From positions 4,440,476 through 4,504,475 of the forward strand of contig CP034990.1 in the NCBI GenBank assembly GCA_004026145.2: 64,000 bases of DNA, read 5' to 3'. Source of the DNA: Takifugu bimaculatus (Eukaryota; Chordata; Actinopteri; Tetraodontiformes; Tetraodontidae). Shown here piece by piece: positions 24,287 to 37,109 of the stretch (position 1 is the stretch's first letter; each line of letters opens with the position of its first letter). The notes under the pieces were generated by a model. That model was given only the letters and a program-made list of their open reading frames with translations. It ran no database searches and was not told the origin of the DNA. Made by a program: the position numbers and the translations under genes.

Positions 24287-27200
24287 ACCCGCTGATAGCG
24301 ATGGTGGGTAATGGACCTCGTCTTCAGCAAAAAGGTGTAAATGTGGTGACTGGCTTAAAGGCTAGCATGGCTGGCATCTCATCCCAAAGCTGCTGATGTC
24401 CATGTGTGCCTGGTTGGAATCAAGTAAGCTTTTTTTTCTGTGATCCTGGAAATGACACGTGCTTTTGATTTGACCAAGAGAGAAACACCAACAACAGCTG
24501 CTGTTGACGAATGTGGGTTCCAGTTCAAGTTACATTTTTTGAGTAAATATTTTTTTCTAATTTTTTAAACTAGATATAGTAAAATATTTGCAGACTCAAA
24601 TTGCAAATGAAAATATTCCAAACTGTTGTCTACAGTAGAAATACACATCCTGTATTTAGACTTCCTACCCACACCTGTAGACCTTTTTTCCTCAGGTAGG
24701 CCAATTCCTCCTTTCTAATACTTTTATTACTTCTGCTGCTGCTACTACTACCAATAGTACTACTATTACTACACATATTGATTTAAAAAGTGTTTTTGAG
24801 ACACACCATTTGCCTAAGTGCAGACTGCCAAGATTCAGGATTGGGCAAAAAAATACACTTAATTTACCTGGATGTTGTGGGTTTACAATATTACAATATT
24901 TACTGGTTACATAAAAATAAAATGAAGGGTTTGGGTTGGAGAAGAAGCTATTGCTTCATCTAATGAGAAAAAAGGACTTGACCTGGAATTTTTTTAATTT
25001 TATTTTTTTAAAGAAACCTGAATGATTCTCGACGCGGTCATGAGTTTCAATACGTTTACATTCACAGCTTGAACGAGCTATGCTAAGAACAATTGTCCCA
25101 ATAATCATTGTCCCAGTTGACGGGACGATGACGGGATATATAATGTTCTCCTCAACACTAGGTAGCGACATGCGTCTTTTCCGCGGGTTGTTACAGTCCC
25201 CTTTTACCGGTTGACACATTACGTCACATGATAAACAAGTGGGGGCAGGTGGCAGACCATCATTTTTCTAACAAGATGATGGATAATCACTTTGTTCATC
25301 GTACGAAATTTTCGCTTTACTAGTTGTGCAGACAAGATGCACGCTATCCCAACTGGTTAACGTGATTTCGTCGGCTAACGCCAATTATCTGCATGTCTTG
25401 GTCAGGTAGCACCAATAGCAGTTGGTCTGATTGAGGCAATAATTCGATTATTGGAGTGTCATGTAAAGGTACAGGCTATCACTGCCCCGTGACCTCCTGA
25501 TTGCCTTTTTGTTTAGCGAGTGTTTCATACAGGATAACCTGCTTTCATACAGGAGAAGCCTTATTCATAATTCAGTGTTGCATAGCCAAAAACTGAATGA
25601 AGTTAATTTTAATAATAATTATCATAACGTAGATTGTTCCTATTTATTTTTAAGCTTGCCTTTTTAAAATGTTACTCCAGCTGCTAATGTTGAACTCTCA
25701 ACCTTCAGGGCAGCCCTGCCATCCAGAAACATTTGTTAATCTAAAACGCAGTCTGTCCTTAAATCGGTCTGTTTAATGGCTTAATTATCATGGATTATGA
25801 GAAGGGAATGATGCTAAAAAACAAAAAGTATTGTTAAGAACATTGGAATGATTTTGCACAAGCCGAACAGATGTGAACTATCTCTTTGGGATGGGAAGGT
25901 GAGATGTTCATTTAGATTTCAGAGGGGTGAAGAAGGCCATAACTGGGTGAAGCAAAACATGGACACTGTTTTCATGTAGTTTTCATTCAAGGAATTTACA
26001 CAAGATAAAAACATTTTAAGCATTTTAACCATGAAGATGGACAAATCAAATTTGGTCTTCATTTCAAATAATGCTGCTATAGAAAAACAAATCCCAGCTA
26101 TGTTTGAAAGCAGTGTTGAAAAGCAATGCTTTTCTCATGTTGTTTGCTGCTACATTTTAAGGTTTATTTCTATAGAAATGTTAAGAACATATATATTCAT
26201 GTAATTATAGCAAAATTTAGTGCTTTTCTAGGAAAAGTTTGACATCATTTTCACATTCTGTTTGACCAATATTCTGTTTGCATCGTGTACTATTGTTTCA
26301 AAATAACTCATATTTACAAAAATACAGACAGGTTTTAGACCATACCTCATGAGTATTTTTTTTTTATTATTTTAAATTCCATTCTTTTTTAAACTGTTAT
26401 CCAGTACTCTGTTGATCCTGCTGTTTCAGAATGATGTCCAGCATGTTGTGATACTGGTGCTATAACAAAAAGGAGATGGACTGAGTCCTAAACTGCCTCT
26501 GCTCATCGTGGGCATCTCCCTTCCCCATTTATATATTTATTAAACAATTTTAATACTGTCATTCACTTGTGTTCAATGTCATTCCAAATAGCTGTTTCTA
26601 CTCTAATCCGGGCTTGAGTAACTGATCAACGCTCACGTTGATCAGTTACTAGCTCTACCTTTTTAAGCAGCATTCTGTATAATGTTGGCCGCAAAAGTTA
26701 AATGAATCATATGTTGTCACGATGAAGACTTAAATATACTATTTGGTTATGCTGTTTTTTTTTTTTTTAAAGACACTAGCTCCTAGTATTATTTTTTCTT
26801 TGTGTTCCCTTATTTACTTTATCTTTGTTTAACTGTGAACATGTAACTAGTATGAGACAATTGATGAATTACTGTTATGAATGAGTGAACCTGTTTTGAT
26901 CCAAGTCATTTTCCCCAGTACAGTTTTATTCATTTAAAGTTAACAGAATAAACAGCAATATCAAAGATGCTTAAAAGGACAAATATGGTACAGTGAAACT
27001 GAATTCTTTTTGTCTTTTCAGCACTCTGCACGGTCATTAATTCCATTACAATTATGTAGCTCACTTTCAGGTTGTCCAAGCACCTGAGGGTCAGCAGACA
27101 GTAGCAGTTGAAGGAGATCGTAACAGCATCCTGTGCACATTCACTTATACACACAAGTTTACATAATCATGTACATTTTATGTGCACACTCGCATTGTTT

Positions 27201-27381
27201 CGTATTCATTGTCAGTTAGAACTAGAAAAATAACCCACCTCTACAGCCAAGCTCAGTGGGCAGAATGACATACTTGGATGTAACTTGCAATAAGCAAAAA
27301 TCCTGATGTATTTCTGGTGCTCATCCACCTATTTTTTTATTTTTTTTTGGTCAAGGAATCAGTTTAGATCATCTCAGGTTT
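24287..27381. other. Convergent ccnd1/lto1 3' UTRs and spacer
   Basis: ccnd1 (+) ends at 24286 and lto1 (-) ends at 27382, so these 3.1 kb must hold both 3' UTRs and any spacer. It is AT-rich and has no coding potential. AATAAA-type signals occur on both strands (for example a minus-strand signal near 26923 that could end lto1). Mammalian CCND1 has a 3' UTR of about 3 kb, so much of this could be ccnd1 transcript. A 15-bp hairpin is at 26617-26650 and a possible miR-15/16 seed site at 24734-24740. Confidence 0.55.
26617..26650. repeat. Perfect 15-bp inverted repeat, 4-base loop
   Basis: The arms 26617-26631 and 26636-26650 are exact reverse complements (agtaactgatcaacg and its complement) separated by 'ctca'. 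It lies between the convergent ccnd1 and lto1 stop codons, so it would fold as a stem-loop in either 3' UTR if transcribed that far. Confidence 0.9.
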
Positions 27382-30300
27382 TCAAAAAGACATTGCTTCA
27401 GAAATCTTCATGAAGGCTTTCAGGTCGCTAGAAACACCCAGGATAGAGCAGACCTAAGATCAAAACAAAAAATAGTGAAATTAAACTTTAAACTCTGTTC
27501 TGTTAAAAAAAAAAAAAAGAAGAAAAAAAACTAAATAGCTCTGGTTGTAATGCATTTTGTGCCAAATCAGCTTGGTCTGTATATTTTTGATTTAGTCTTT
27601 AATATACTGTAGGTCGGTGTCAAAAACCAACTGGTGCCTGTATATCACAAAAATCAGTCTAAAAATGTAGTAGCTTAATTATTTAGTGAAAGAATAACAA
27701 TATATTACAATAAGTCTCTTAAAGAAGATCATCATTCATCAGAAGAAAAAATCACCTGTCTGAACTTGGCACGAAGTTTTTTAATATCCTCTGTTAGTGT
27801 TTCGGGTTGATCTTCATGAGGACAACCTTGGATCAAGCCCAGAAAAGCCTCCAGGATTTTCAAATGCTTCCTGACAGAACACAATGATCACACAATACAT
27901 TCAGTCAGACGTTCTGGCCAGTCATCCAAAAAACTGAAATTCAGAAGTTCGGTACTCAACCGATAAGCCCAATTAAATCAATTAATGGGAAAGGGCAAAA
28001 GAGGAGGACACAGACGCCATAAAACCAGCCACAGTATATTAGTCGGTATCTATGGTTTGTTATTCTGATGATGTAGATCTAAAACTCTGGATATAGTAAG
28101 GAGATGCAACCACAATGCAGAGAACCTGTCAGTGGATCTTGTTTCTTTACTCTGGCAGCCTTGGTCTGTAGCAACATATTTAAAGTGGCAGATAAAGATT
28201 AGCTAACCCTGGTCCATCTGTGATCGGTAGTGTCTTTTATGATGACATCTTATATGCACCAGGATGTTCAGCTAAACAACAAATTGGATTGGTCACAAAT
28301 CACAAAACGGTAAAGGGGTTAAATATATTCCTATAATTTACTAATTAATATATCCAGAGAAATTAAACGTAAACTGAACTTCTTAAAGTTGCATAATGCA
28401 TGTACCGCACTTTTTTTCATAGTTTGTCAGGGGGTGCGACTTGTACTCAGGAGCGACTTATATGTTAAATAAATATATTATTACAGAATTTCACATATTC
28501 GTTGTTTTCACACTGATGACCACAAGAGGGCGCTCTAGGCGTGTGTACCTGAGGAACGAGTTCCTTTAGCAACGAAGAAGAAGTAGTGCTTTGTCTATGG
28601 AGTGAGACTTGATTGTTTGGTAAACTTGCTTGGATGTTCTTTATGCTATAGTAATCTGAATAACTTAATATGTTAACAAAGCAGACACGTACTCAGTTCG
28701 TTGTGGGTCATGTAGCTGAATTTGTTATGTTAGCATACCGTAACCCTACTGCTAATCCATTATTATTTTAAATTGCCTTTCAAGATTAAATGTATGTTCT
28801 TGGTCTCGGATTTTATCAAATAAATTTTCCCCCAAAATGCGATTTATAGTCCAGTGCGAATTATATATCAATTTTTCTTCTTTATTATGCATTTTTTGGC
28901 TAGTGCGACTTAACTCTGGAGCGACATATAGTCCAGAAAATACGGTAAGTAATAACGCATCAAATAATGGATTTTCCAGTGAAAACTCAAAGCCGGAAAA
29001 TCTCCGGAACCTCACCTTGATTTCACATCGTTATTCAGTTGGAGTAGACATTTCCATGTGATAGCAAACCCATAATAGAAGGAAACCTGAATGAACAAGT
29101 CACAGTTAGCAGAAGCAGGTTAAAGACCCACACAAAAGTTCAGTCATGTGGAAAAATTAGAATAAACTAAAAACGGCTGTGGTGTTTTTAAGCATCAGCA
29201 CATCCAGAACCAGTAAAATGTTTGGACACATCTTCTTAGTCTTTCTTCATTTTTAGGACTTTCTATAATATAGATTAACAACAAAGACATGAAAACAAAT
29301 AAATAACAAGTAAATAAAAAAGGTTTTATGTTCTTATTGTGTTTGAGGTCATCAGGTGTATCGTGTGAGAGTAGCATTGGTAGACAACTGACAGCTCTAT
29401 TTCACGGTTTTAATAATTATTATGGCAACAACCTCTTAACAAGTAAAGATAAACAACCATTTATCATTACTTAAAGGTCAGTCATCCAGAAGATTTAAAA
29501 AAAACAAAACATTGAATGTATAAAGTTTCATCACAAAAACCATCAAATGCTATAATGAAACTGGCTCTCATACGGAGCGCTCTGAGAAAGGAAGACCAAG
29601 CATTACCTCTGCTGCAGCGGATAAGATCAGAGTTCACAGTTACCAGTAGAGCTGCATAAGAAGTTAATTTTTTTACATTTTTGACTCAGACCGACCTTTC
29701 TGAACACAATGACTATATTTCATGGGCTGCATCAATCAAAGGAGGTGTCACCAAGGCCGAATTAACCAATGGGCATTATCGGCATGGGCCGAGGGCCCAC
29801 ACCAACATGGGGCCCGCATGCACCAGCCAAAATCAGAGAGAAAACAGTTTCCCCTTAACTCCCAGTAACTCCTCTTCATACATTTTGGAGGAGCTACCCA
29901 CATGCCCTGCAGCGAGCTGCGGTCAAAACACCATCAAGACTTGGCTGTTTAACCTGAAAGGATTTTGACCGAAGTCTGAGGAAGATAGTATTTGAAGCTG
30001 ACCACAAGTTGTAGCTAGCTGCAATCACAACACAGTCCTCCCAGACAGCAAGTGGGCAGCAAGTAGGCAGCATGTGGATGCACCAGGTGTCGGACCCGGC
30101 TTCCAAGACTTTGTTGGGCCCTTGCAGACTTAATCTGGGCCTGGGTTTCACTATAGTTATTAAGTAGGGGGTCCTGTTACAATACAGATATATTTTTTAA
30201 ATCTTTTGGTCAATAAATAACGAATCGATTTTGCTTACATTTTAACCATTTTCTTTTCCAGAGGTAAAAATGACATTAGACATCCACATATGATTTCTGA

Positions 30301-30806
30301 AAAACTGAATGCTTAATGGGGTGTTCCACTCCAAAGTGTTCACACTGAGGGATGCAAACACACTGAAGACCACTTACTCAAATGTAGAAAAGGAATCTTT
30401 TGACTGACCTCAGAGGACAACTTTGCGCCATGACTGACTCCATGTCTGCGTCCGTCCTGCAGTCCTAGATGGGTCCCTCTGTCAAAGCCCTCCCTGTATC
30501 CTTCCCCTCGGAAACTGAATTAAAAAACATTTAAGAGTAATGCAATCTCTCACTAGACATTTGCTTGAATCGGACCTGCTATTGTCAACAGAAAGACGCT
30601 AGAAAGCATTCTATTTCTACCAGACAAGTAGAGTTTGAAATATAACGGACGTGATAAAAGTTGATTAATGTTGACCAGAGAAGTTTTTGTTTCCATGCCT
30701 AAAACCTGCTTAGAGACGTTCTAATGTCATTAGAGTGGTGACACAAGACTCACCTTTCTTCTGCTAACACAATGCTGTCAAAAATATCTTCATTCGCACC
30801 AGACAT
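27382..30806 (-). CDS. lto1: LTO1, ABCE1 Fe-S maturation factor (5 exons)
   Basis: LTO1 (ORAOV1) works with YAE1 as an adaptor that brings the Fe-S assembly machinery (CIA targeting complex) to ABCE1/Rli1, supporting ribosome biogenesis and recycling. Minus-strand exons are 30806-30754, 30514-30409, 29086-29016, 27870-27756 and 27453-27382 (53, 106, 71, 115 and 72 nt), with GT/AG borders and consistent phases. They give 138 residues; human has 137. Residues 1-17 contain 'NEDIFDSIVLAEE'. Exon 2 carries the family's deca-GX3 glycine repeat ('FRGEGYREGFDRG' onward). Exon 3 has 'YYGFAITWKCLLQ', exon 4 'HLKILEAFLGLIQ', and exon 5 ends 'KISEAMSF'. Most exons are too short to show as ORFs. Introns 2 and 3 contain a Tc1 fragment and a MITE. 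The gene looks intact. Confidence 0.95.
28405..28945. mobile_element. MITE in lto1 intron 3, TA target site
   Basis: This 541-bp element is flanked by TA (28403-28404 and 28946-28947). Its ends are imperfectly inverted ('ccgcactttttttcatag' against the complement of 'ctatagtccagaaaatacgg'), and 'gtgcgactt'-type words recur inside. It has no coding capacity. TA duplication and the 'ccgtattttc' end suit a Tc1/mariner-pogo-like non-autonomous family. Its right end lies only 70 bases from lto1 exon 3. Confidence 0.65.
29215..29665 (+). mobile_element. Truncated Tc1-like transposon, 5' half
   Basis: It begins with 'tttggacacatcttcttagt', resembling the terminal repeat of a common fish Tc1 family. 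It continues through the untranslated leader and into the transposase N-terminal DNA-binding region ('ITKTIKCYNETGSHTERSER' read at about 29530-29590, then 'GRPSITSAAADKIR'). Similarity stops near 29660, before any DDE residue. It lies in lto1 intron 2, opposite to the gene. Confidence 0.65.
29745..30170. other. Unclassified repeat-like block in lto1 intron 2
   Basis: A GC-rich stretch ('gggcccacaccaacatgggg') and the ORFs on both strands (29681-29968, 29894-30151) look like fragments of an interspersed repeat. I could not assign a family. Confidence 0.3.
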
Positions 30807-30960
30807 CAAGACGAACGCTGAATTTTACAACGTAAAACAATGTTTTTGAATATAGGAGACCGTTTTTCGGACTTGTCAGTTGCCGACCTGAACCCGGAAG
30901 CCGATTATAACTTCTACGCATGCGCTAACTTGTGCGCTTCCGCTCATATTTTTAGACGAT
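30807..30960 (-). promoter_or_regulatory. lto1: lto1 promoter region, ETS and NRF1-like sites
   Basis: Within 160 bases upstream of the lto1 ATG there is an ETS core CCGGAAG (30894-30900) and an NRF1-like palindrome cgcatgcgc (30917-30925), in DNA enriched for CpG relative to its surroundings. There is no TATA box at a sensible distance. This is the pattern of a housekeeping promoter and fits a ribosome-biogenesis factor. Function is inferred from motifs only. Confidence 0.5.
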
Positions 30961-31442
30961 CTGTACATTTGAAATCAAAGCAAAATAATTTAACTCTAAC
31001 AAAATATGTAACTAAAAGAATATTAATAAATAAGTGTAAACGCAATAAACAATCAATTAAAATGGCGGTTTGCGGTTTAAAGCATATTAAAGACCAAATG
31101 ACTCTTCTCTTTGGAAATATCCGTCCAAAAATTTCTCAATTTCTTATTTTAGTTAAATATAACCTCTTTCAACTTTTCTTCACAGTGCAATTAAATATAT
31201 TTAACATGATATTTGATGATAATATGAATGCATATAGTTTTTGGTCTTCAGCTTATACACCTGATGGAGCATCGAATTGTAAAAAAAAAACAGTGCACAT
31301 ACAAAGTGGAATTAATGTTTATTGTTCAATCTCCTTGCCCGTTGTAGTTTACAATATTGTCCAACTTCGTGTTGCGTCACTCGCGAACGGATGGTTTGGG
31401 GGGGAGACTGACAGTCCGACGGTCCAGTCACTATATGCTTAA

Positions 31443-32051
31443 CGAATGAATGAATTAGCGCTGTGTCAATTAACGCTTACTGCACTAATCGACTGCATAA
31501 ACTGAACGAGGAACCGCAGGGCATAGCTTTTGCCAAGCACTGAAAAATACGGTGAACAAATCTTTTGAACGAGTCATATAGTTATAATGAACTGATTCTA
31601 GGTATTCAGTAGCTTGCCATAACTAGTTCACGTCTTAATTCTTCCACTAGATGGCAGTATCGCATCTATATTATCATTGAACCAAAGGGTCAGAGACATA
31701 ATAGACCATAATATACTACAATAATTATTAAAATACATTTTTATCAGTGTTTTCCAATTTGTGAAAACATGTTGAGTTTAGACTCTTCCTCATTATAATG
31801 TTTTAATTGTGTAACGTTTAATGTCTGATTAAGCAGAGTTGTGTTGTATTAGATTTTTGTTGCAGCGTTTGTAGAAGCATGTTTTCACCCTGGCAGTCTT
31901 CCTTCACTACTGGGGGCTGTGAAAAAAGTTGAGTTGCAGGGTCTCAAAGCCAGGCCTTGCTGAGAGGTCTCTTCAGATTCCTTACTGACAGCGAGGGTCC
32001 TCTACTTTTCCTGGAGAGCCCCTTCACCTCCATGTACCAGATAGTCTGGCG

Positions 32052-32104
<53 letters not shown>

Positions 32105-35100
32105 TAATCCAGACAAATTATGGACATTGTATAGACGCTTTGGCCTCAACATGGGTGGTGGTGGTGGTGGTGGTGTGTGGCGCGGGTGGGGGGGGAGGGG
32201 GGGTAGCACTCTTTGTTACACCATAATCCTCACCTTCACCCTTCCTTTGACCCCCTACTTCCAGTACCTTAACCCCCTACCCCTGTCAGACACTTTCACC
32301 ACAACCTACAGTGCTTAAATAAAATGACACTGTATTTGAGATATTTTGGGAAACATTTGCCCACAAATACATTCATTTTCCATATAGAAAGAGTAGAATT
32401 TAGAATGGAGTCAGTCAGGCTTAGCAATAATGAGGGAGTAATGAGTAATGAGTGACCCTCCATCACATCAAACTGATGGGTCGATGGAAACTAATGAGGT
32501 GTGTGTGAGAACAAGAATTCAAAACTAGGTTTTCACAACACAGCTTGCAAGAGGTTTGATTGGGGATGAGGATTTAGTATTCTACCACGAACTATTTCCT
32601 GCTGATAAAATAATTGCTGCAAGCCACAGCAGCTTTATATTTGTGGGTCAATACATTTACAAAAGACTTAATGTAATAATCCTAGATTTTTTTAGAGATT
32701 CATTCAGACCAAACAGGAGATCAATCTAACACAGTTACTCCATTATTTACACACCAATTTGGAGATAAACCTCTACTCATATAGTACCAATGCAAATCCT
32801 ATGTAATTATGACATAATATGACATCTCTATGACACTTTGTGAAACTATGAATGCTGAAATTTCTGTTTTAAAATAAAATATTAATATTAAGAAGTCTGA
32901 TTTAACTTGTAATGACAGCATTTCCTACATGTATTACACCATCCAAATGTTTAAAACATTGATTTTTCTGAGTTGCTGCCAGCAGCTAATAGCTTACTTT
33001 TATGTGAATGAAATGCTTGACTGATACATTTCAAAGGTAGCATTGGTGGACAAGCAAATAATTAAAAAGATCTTTTCACATAATTGCTTTCAAAGGTCTG
33101 GTGTGACCTGTTGGCTGGGATCAGGATCTGTCACTCCAGCCATTCCGGAGCACCAGTGAGTTGTGACATCCGCCTTCAAATGGAGACTGCACAGAGTGTG
33201 AATCCATCACTCAACAGAAAGCCAGCAAACTTCAAAAAGTTTTGCTTTGTCCAATAGAAAACACAATTTGCTACAAAGTTTTAAAAAAAAATACAAACTG
33301 GCTGGGTGAGAGCATTCTGACTGAAAGGGAGTTGTTTGAAGAAAAACCCATCTGATGCATAAATTGAGTAGGAGATAATCTGTGACTTCTTAAGCCCTGT
33401 TTGCACCACCTTCGTGCGGATTTTTTAAAGGATCTCGAAAGTGAGCTTTCTCTCTGGGCCTGTGTGATTCAGGGACCCTGAGGCTGGACCCAAAGACACT
33501 TACATCACTGGGCCGTGACAACGACACACATATTGGAAGACCCAAACACAGAGCAGCAGCTCCTAAACCTTTTGTTAGCAGGTCCTGGTCCACTGATCTC
33601 GCTCACTGCTGAAGGACAGTGAAAGGGTAGACTTTTAAACAGGCAGCTGTATGCTTCCCACGAACATAGCAGGCAGTTGCAAAGGCAGAACTAATCAGAA
33701 AGATCAAGAAACTAATAATTCTTGATAAAGGAACAAAGTTTGCCTAATTATGATTTATATAGTATTTGGAATTACTACACAAGAGAATGGTGTGATCTGA
33801 TATTTCAAAAATCAATCAAATAGCTCAGATATTATTGTTGTTGTCAGGGTGAAAGTTTGTAAAGTTAAACTAAATTTTCTACACTGAAATGTTAAATTTC
33901 ACTACATAAATGCAAATGTAAACCTATTATTATTAGTAGTATTAACCCAACTGTTCTTAACACATGTAATCATAAGGAAATTAATGAATGAATGAACAAA
34001 TGAATGAAATCACAATTATACAATGCAGTCAGAAAGCTTTAATTCAGTCCATGATGTGAAATCAGGATTTCAAATATTTGTTAATTTTTCTCAAAACCAA
34101 ACCTAAAATACTGTGTTGACATGCAGTAAATATTGAGATCATTTGATGTTTACTTGAACTTTAGCTCTAAGGAACTTCTGAAATAATCAATTGATTACAT
34201 AAGATTTCTGATTGGCCTTTGTCGAAAAGCATCACAGTTGGAGGAAACCAGGTGCTGCTGCCCAGTGCCATCCCCACAGTTAATCCTGGTGGTGACAGCA
34301 GGTGTGGCTGGGGGCCATTTCAGTTGTTGGTAGTGGAAACTGTACGGGGATGAGGGAAAGCTGAATGGATATCAAACATCTCTAGAAATGTTTAGCAACT
34401 GACCAGCAGTTAGAGAAGAATCGCAGAATCTCCCTAAAACCAAGGCTGCAAAACTTGTTGCATTATACCCACAAAGATGGGTACTGCTAAAAGTATTCTT
34501 ATCTGTATTCTGTGTTCACTTTTTTGTCATATTGGTTTATGGTGATAAAAGTGTATTTATTAGCTTTGAATTTTAGATAAGAAGGCAAAATTAATGTGAA
34601 TATAGTGGGTGTGATTTTCCACCTGCCCTATATATTTTTTCTATATACTAATCTTACACTCTTCCATCACTGCAAAAATATCTGTTCTATTCTGTTCTCT
34701 GGATATGGCAGCAACTGCTACCAGCCTGTACTGAACTAAGCTACTGTCAAAACACCGCTTGCCTCTCTTAAACCTGTCAATTCAGTGTTCATTTTCCTGA
34801 TTAGCTAAATAAGGAAAATGAATTCATGAGTCATTGGGTAAATTATCAAAATCTCAATCCATTTTCTCTAATGAGCCCCATTCAGACAAGGTTTAGATAG
34901 GGGAAAACATGGCATAAGGATCAAACAGATCTATCAACCATTGTTGTGGATCCTAGGCGATCCCTTCCTTTTATATTAGACAAGAAGGGACAAAGCTAAA
35001 AGAAAAGAAAGAAGTGGGACTGCCCTGAATGGTGTGGTCAGTTGTTGGGGGTTGTACAGGAAACTGTCGGGGTACGTCCATTGTTCAAGAAATAAATGCT

Positions 35101-37109
35101 GCTTTCTGTTATTGTAGTGACCATATTAAAGTTATTTTACCTTTGTCTACTTCTCTTCACAGCAATAATAAAATTACACCTATTTTACACCATCACTCAC
35201 CTTAGTTAATTCGACCATTATGTTAAAAGTACACATTTTAATGAACATACAGAATAACATTTAAATAATAAATTTAGAGTCTCTAATCAACCCTAGATGA
35301 TAAATAATGACATCAAATGTTGTCCAAACAGAAAATAAGAGAAGTGGATGCCTAAAGATATTAGTCAGATTAGTCAGTCGTTTAAAATTCAGGTTTTCTG
35401 TTTTTGGTAACATTACATTTTGATAAATGTAAAATCTTACTCTTGACTTAATAATTAATTAATTAAAACATTAATGAGGCAACATTCTTATTTTCCATGA
35501 TGTGATTTTTTTTTTTTTTTTTTACCAACACTGATACGGATCACTGCCCACGTTAAACTGTAAGTCCTTAGTTCCTTAGAATTTTTTTCTTAAAAGTCAA
35601 TCACCCATCATCGGAAAGAAGAGTACAATTTCTGAAACCAGTTGGTCTGGAAAAATCACGGTTGTCTCATCATTAAAGGGTTTGAAGTGTTATTGTTTCA
35701 CTGGTGGCAGGGGGCCTTGGACAATGCTGAGATGGATAGTGGGTATGTTGTGTGAGTATGTGGCAGGATGTCAGCAGGAAACTCCTCCATCAAACTTAAG
35801 ACAGTAATTTGCCCCCTTATTAAGAACACTTTGCCCACAGGGTCTGTGAGAGAGGTGGGGAGAATAGTTTGGATAGATTTTATTTTCAGAAAATAATGAA
35901 AGAAAGGAAGCAAATTAACAACATACACAGACACTTTACCTGAAGCAAGATGTTTTGGTTTTACATCTAAGGCAATTCCTGATTTTTTCTCATTTTAGTT
36001 GCTCCTTATGTATGCCCAATCACAGAATAGTTCACTTAATACTGTAAAACACAATTTAACATTCCAGGTTAAACCACAAACAAAATTAAATAGCCCAGGT
36101 TGGAGAAAATGTTAAAGATTATTTTTGTGCATCTTTATTTAATTTAGCCATTCAATTGTACACCTATGCAGCAACGACTCTATGTACTTTCCAATACAAG
36201 CTATGTTTGTGTTATTACAATTCTTTAAAGAGCGAAAAGAATTCTAATTCTAAAAAATAAATTCCAATAAAAAATGTCCACATTCTAACAACTCCAAATT
36301 TGCATCAAATTATGAATATGATTTGAAAATATCGTATATTTCATACATTGCATGCAGTGGATTTTGTACCCAGGGCCTGCAGAAACCATTGCCCCTTTCC
36401 AGATGCCCATGGTCCATGTGGTGGCCCCTGTGCTGACTAAATAAAAAAAGATCAACCTATTATGATAGTATGTGCTTGGGCAGACACCAAAACTAATGCG
36501 ACTCAATGTTCTACAAGGGTGAAATAGAGTGAAACACCAGTTGCTACACTCTGCCTGAACCACTCCCTATGCTGTATAAAGGGCACTCAATGTATCCCAT
36601 AAAATATAGTATAAGTAGTGTGCAGCCAATGCTCCCTAACCAAGCATTATATTCCATCATCCTTTGCATTTGCATGTCAGAAGCAAGACATAGTGCTGAT
36701 CATTAATAATTAAGTTAAATATTAAGGATATAATATTAAATTAAAAAACACAACCCATGAGTGGTTTATACTGTATTTAGAAATCAGTAGAAAAAGCATC
36801 AAGTGAGAGAACCAGAGTAGTTGGAGAAGGTTGGAGAACCCGTTTAGGGAAAAGAAGAAACCTGAAAGAAAGCCACAGATGAGGGATCCTTCTCCCCAGG
36901 ACAGACAGACATGCAGTAGATTCCACATGTAAAGAATACATCAACATTAACATTAACATATGCTGTGTAAAGAAATGAGTGAAGAGGCCAAGGTGCATCT
37001 TCAGATGTCCTCAGGATGGCCCACTTATCTTGTGGGTCTTGATGGACCATATTCAGGATCAGCAAAACTAGAAAAAGAAACAAAATAAATAAAAGAATAT
37101 ATAATTTTC
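31443..37109. other. Long gene-free interval
   Basis: No exon of fgf4 or fgf19 and no transposase was recognised in 5.7 kb of mostly AT-rich sequence. There is a compound microsatellite at 32052-32206, a T-run near 35509-35523 and weak ATGA repeats near 33980. Frames up to 92 codons lack domains. Confidence 0.45.
32052..32206. repeat. (CA)n and (GGT)n/G-rich microsatellites
   Basis: A CGCA/(CA)n tract (about 32052-32102) is followed 50 bases later by GGT units and G-runs (about 32155-32206). The open frames across it are repeat artefacts. Confidence 0.95.

Noticed and set aside
30840..31442. 200-codon plus-strand ORF, the longest in the window
   Set aside because: It starts inside the lto1 promoter, is AT-rich with many Asn/Lys/Ile/Phe codons, has no signal peptide or domain that I recognise, and its opening part is better explained as promoter DNA. 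It was not called as a gene.
31957..32318. ORFs with His/Thr and Gly repeats
   Set aside because: They come from CA and GGT microsatellites.
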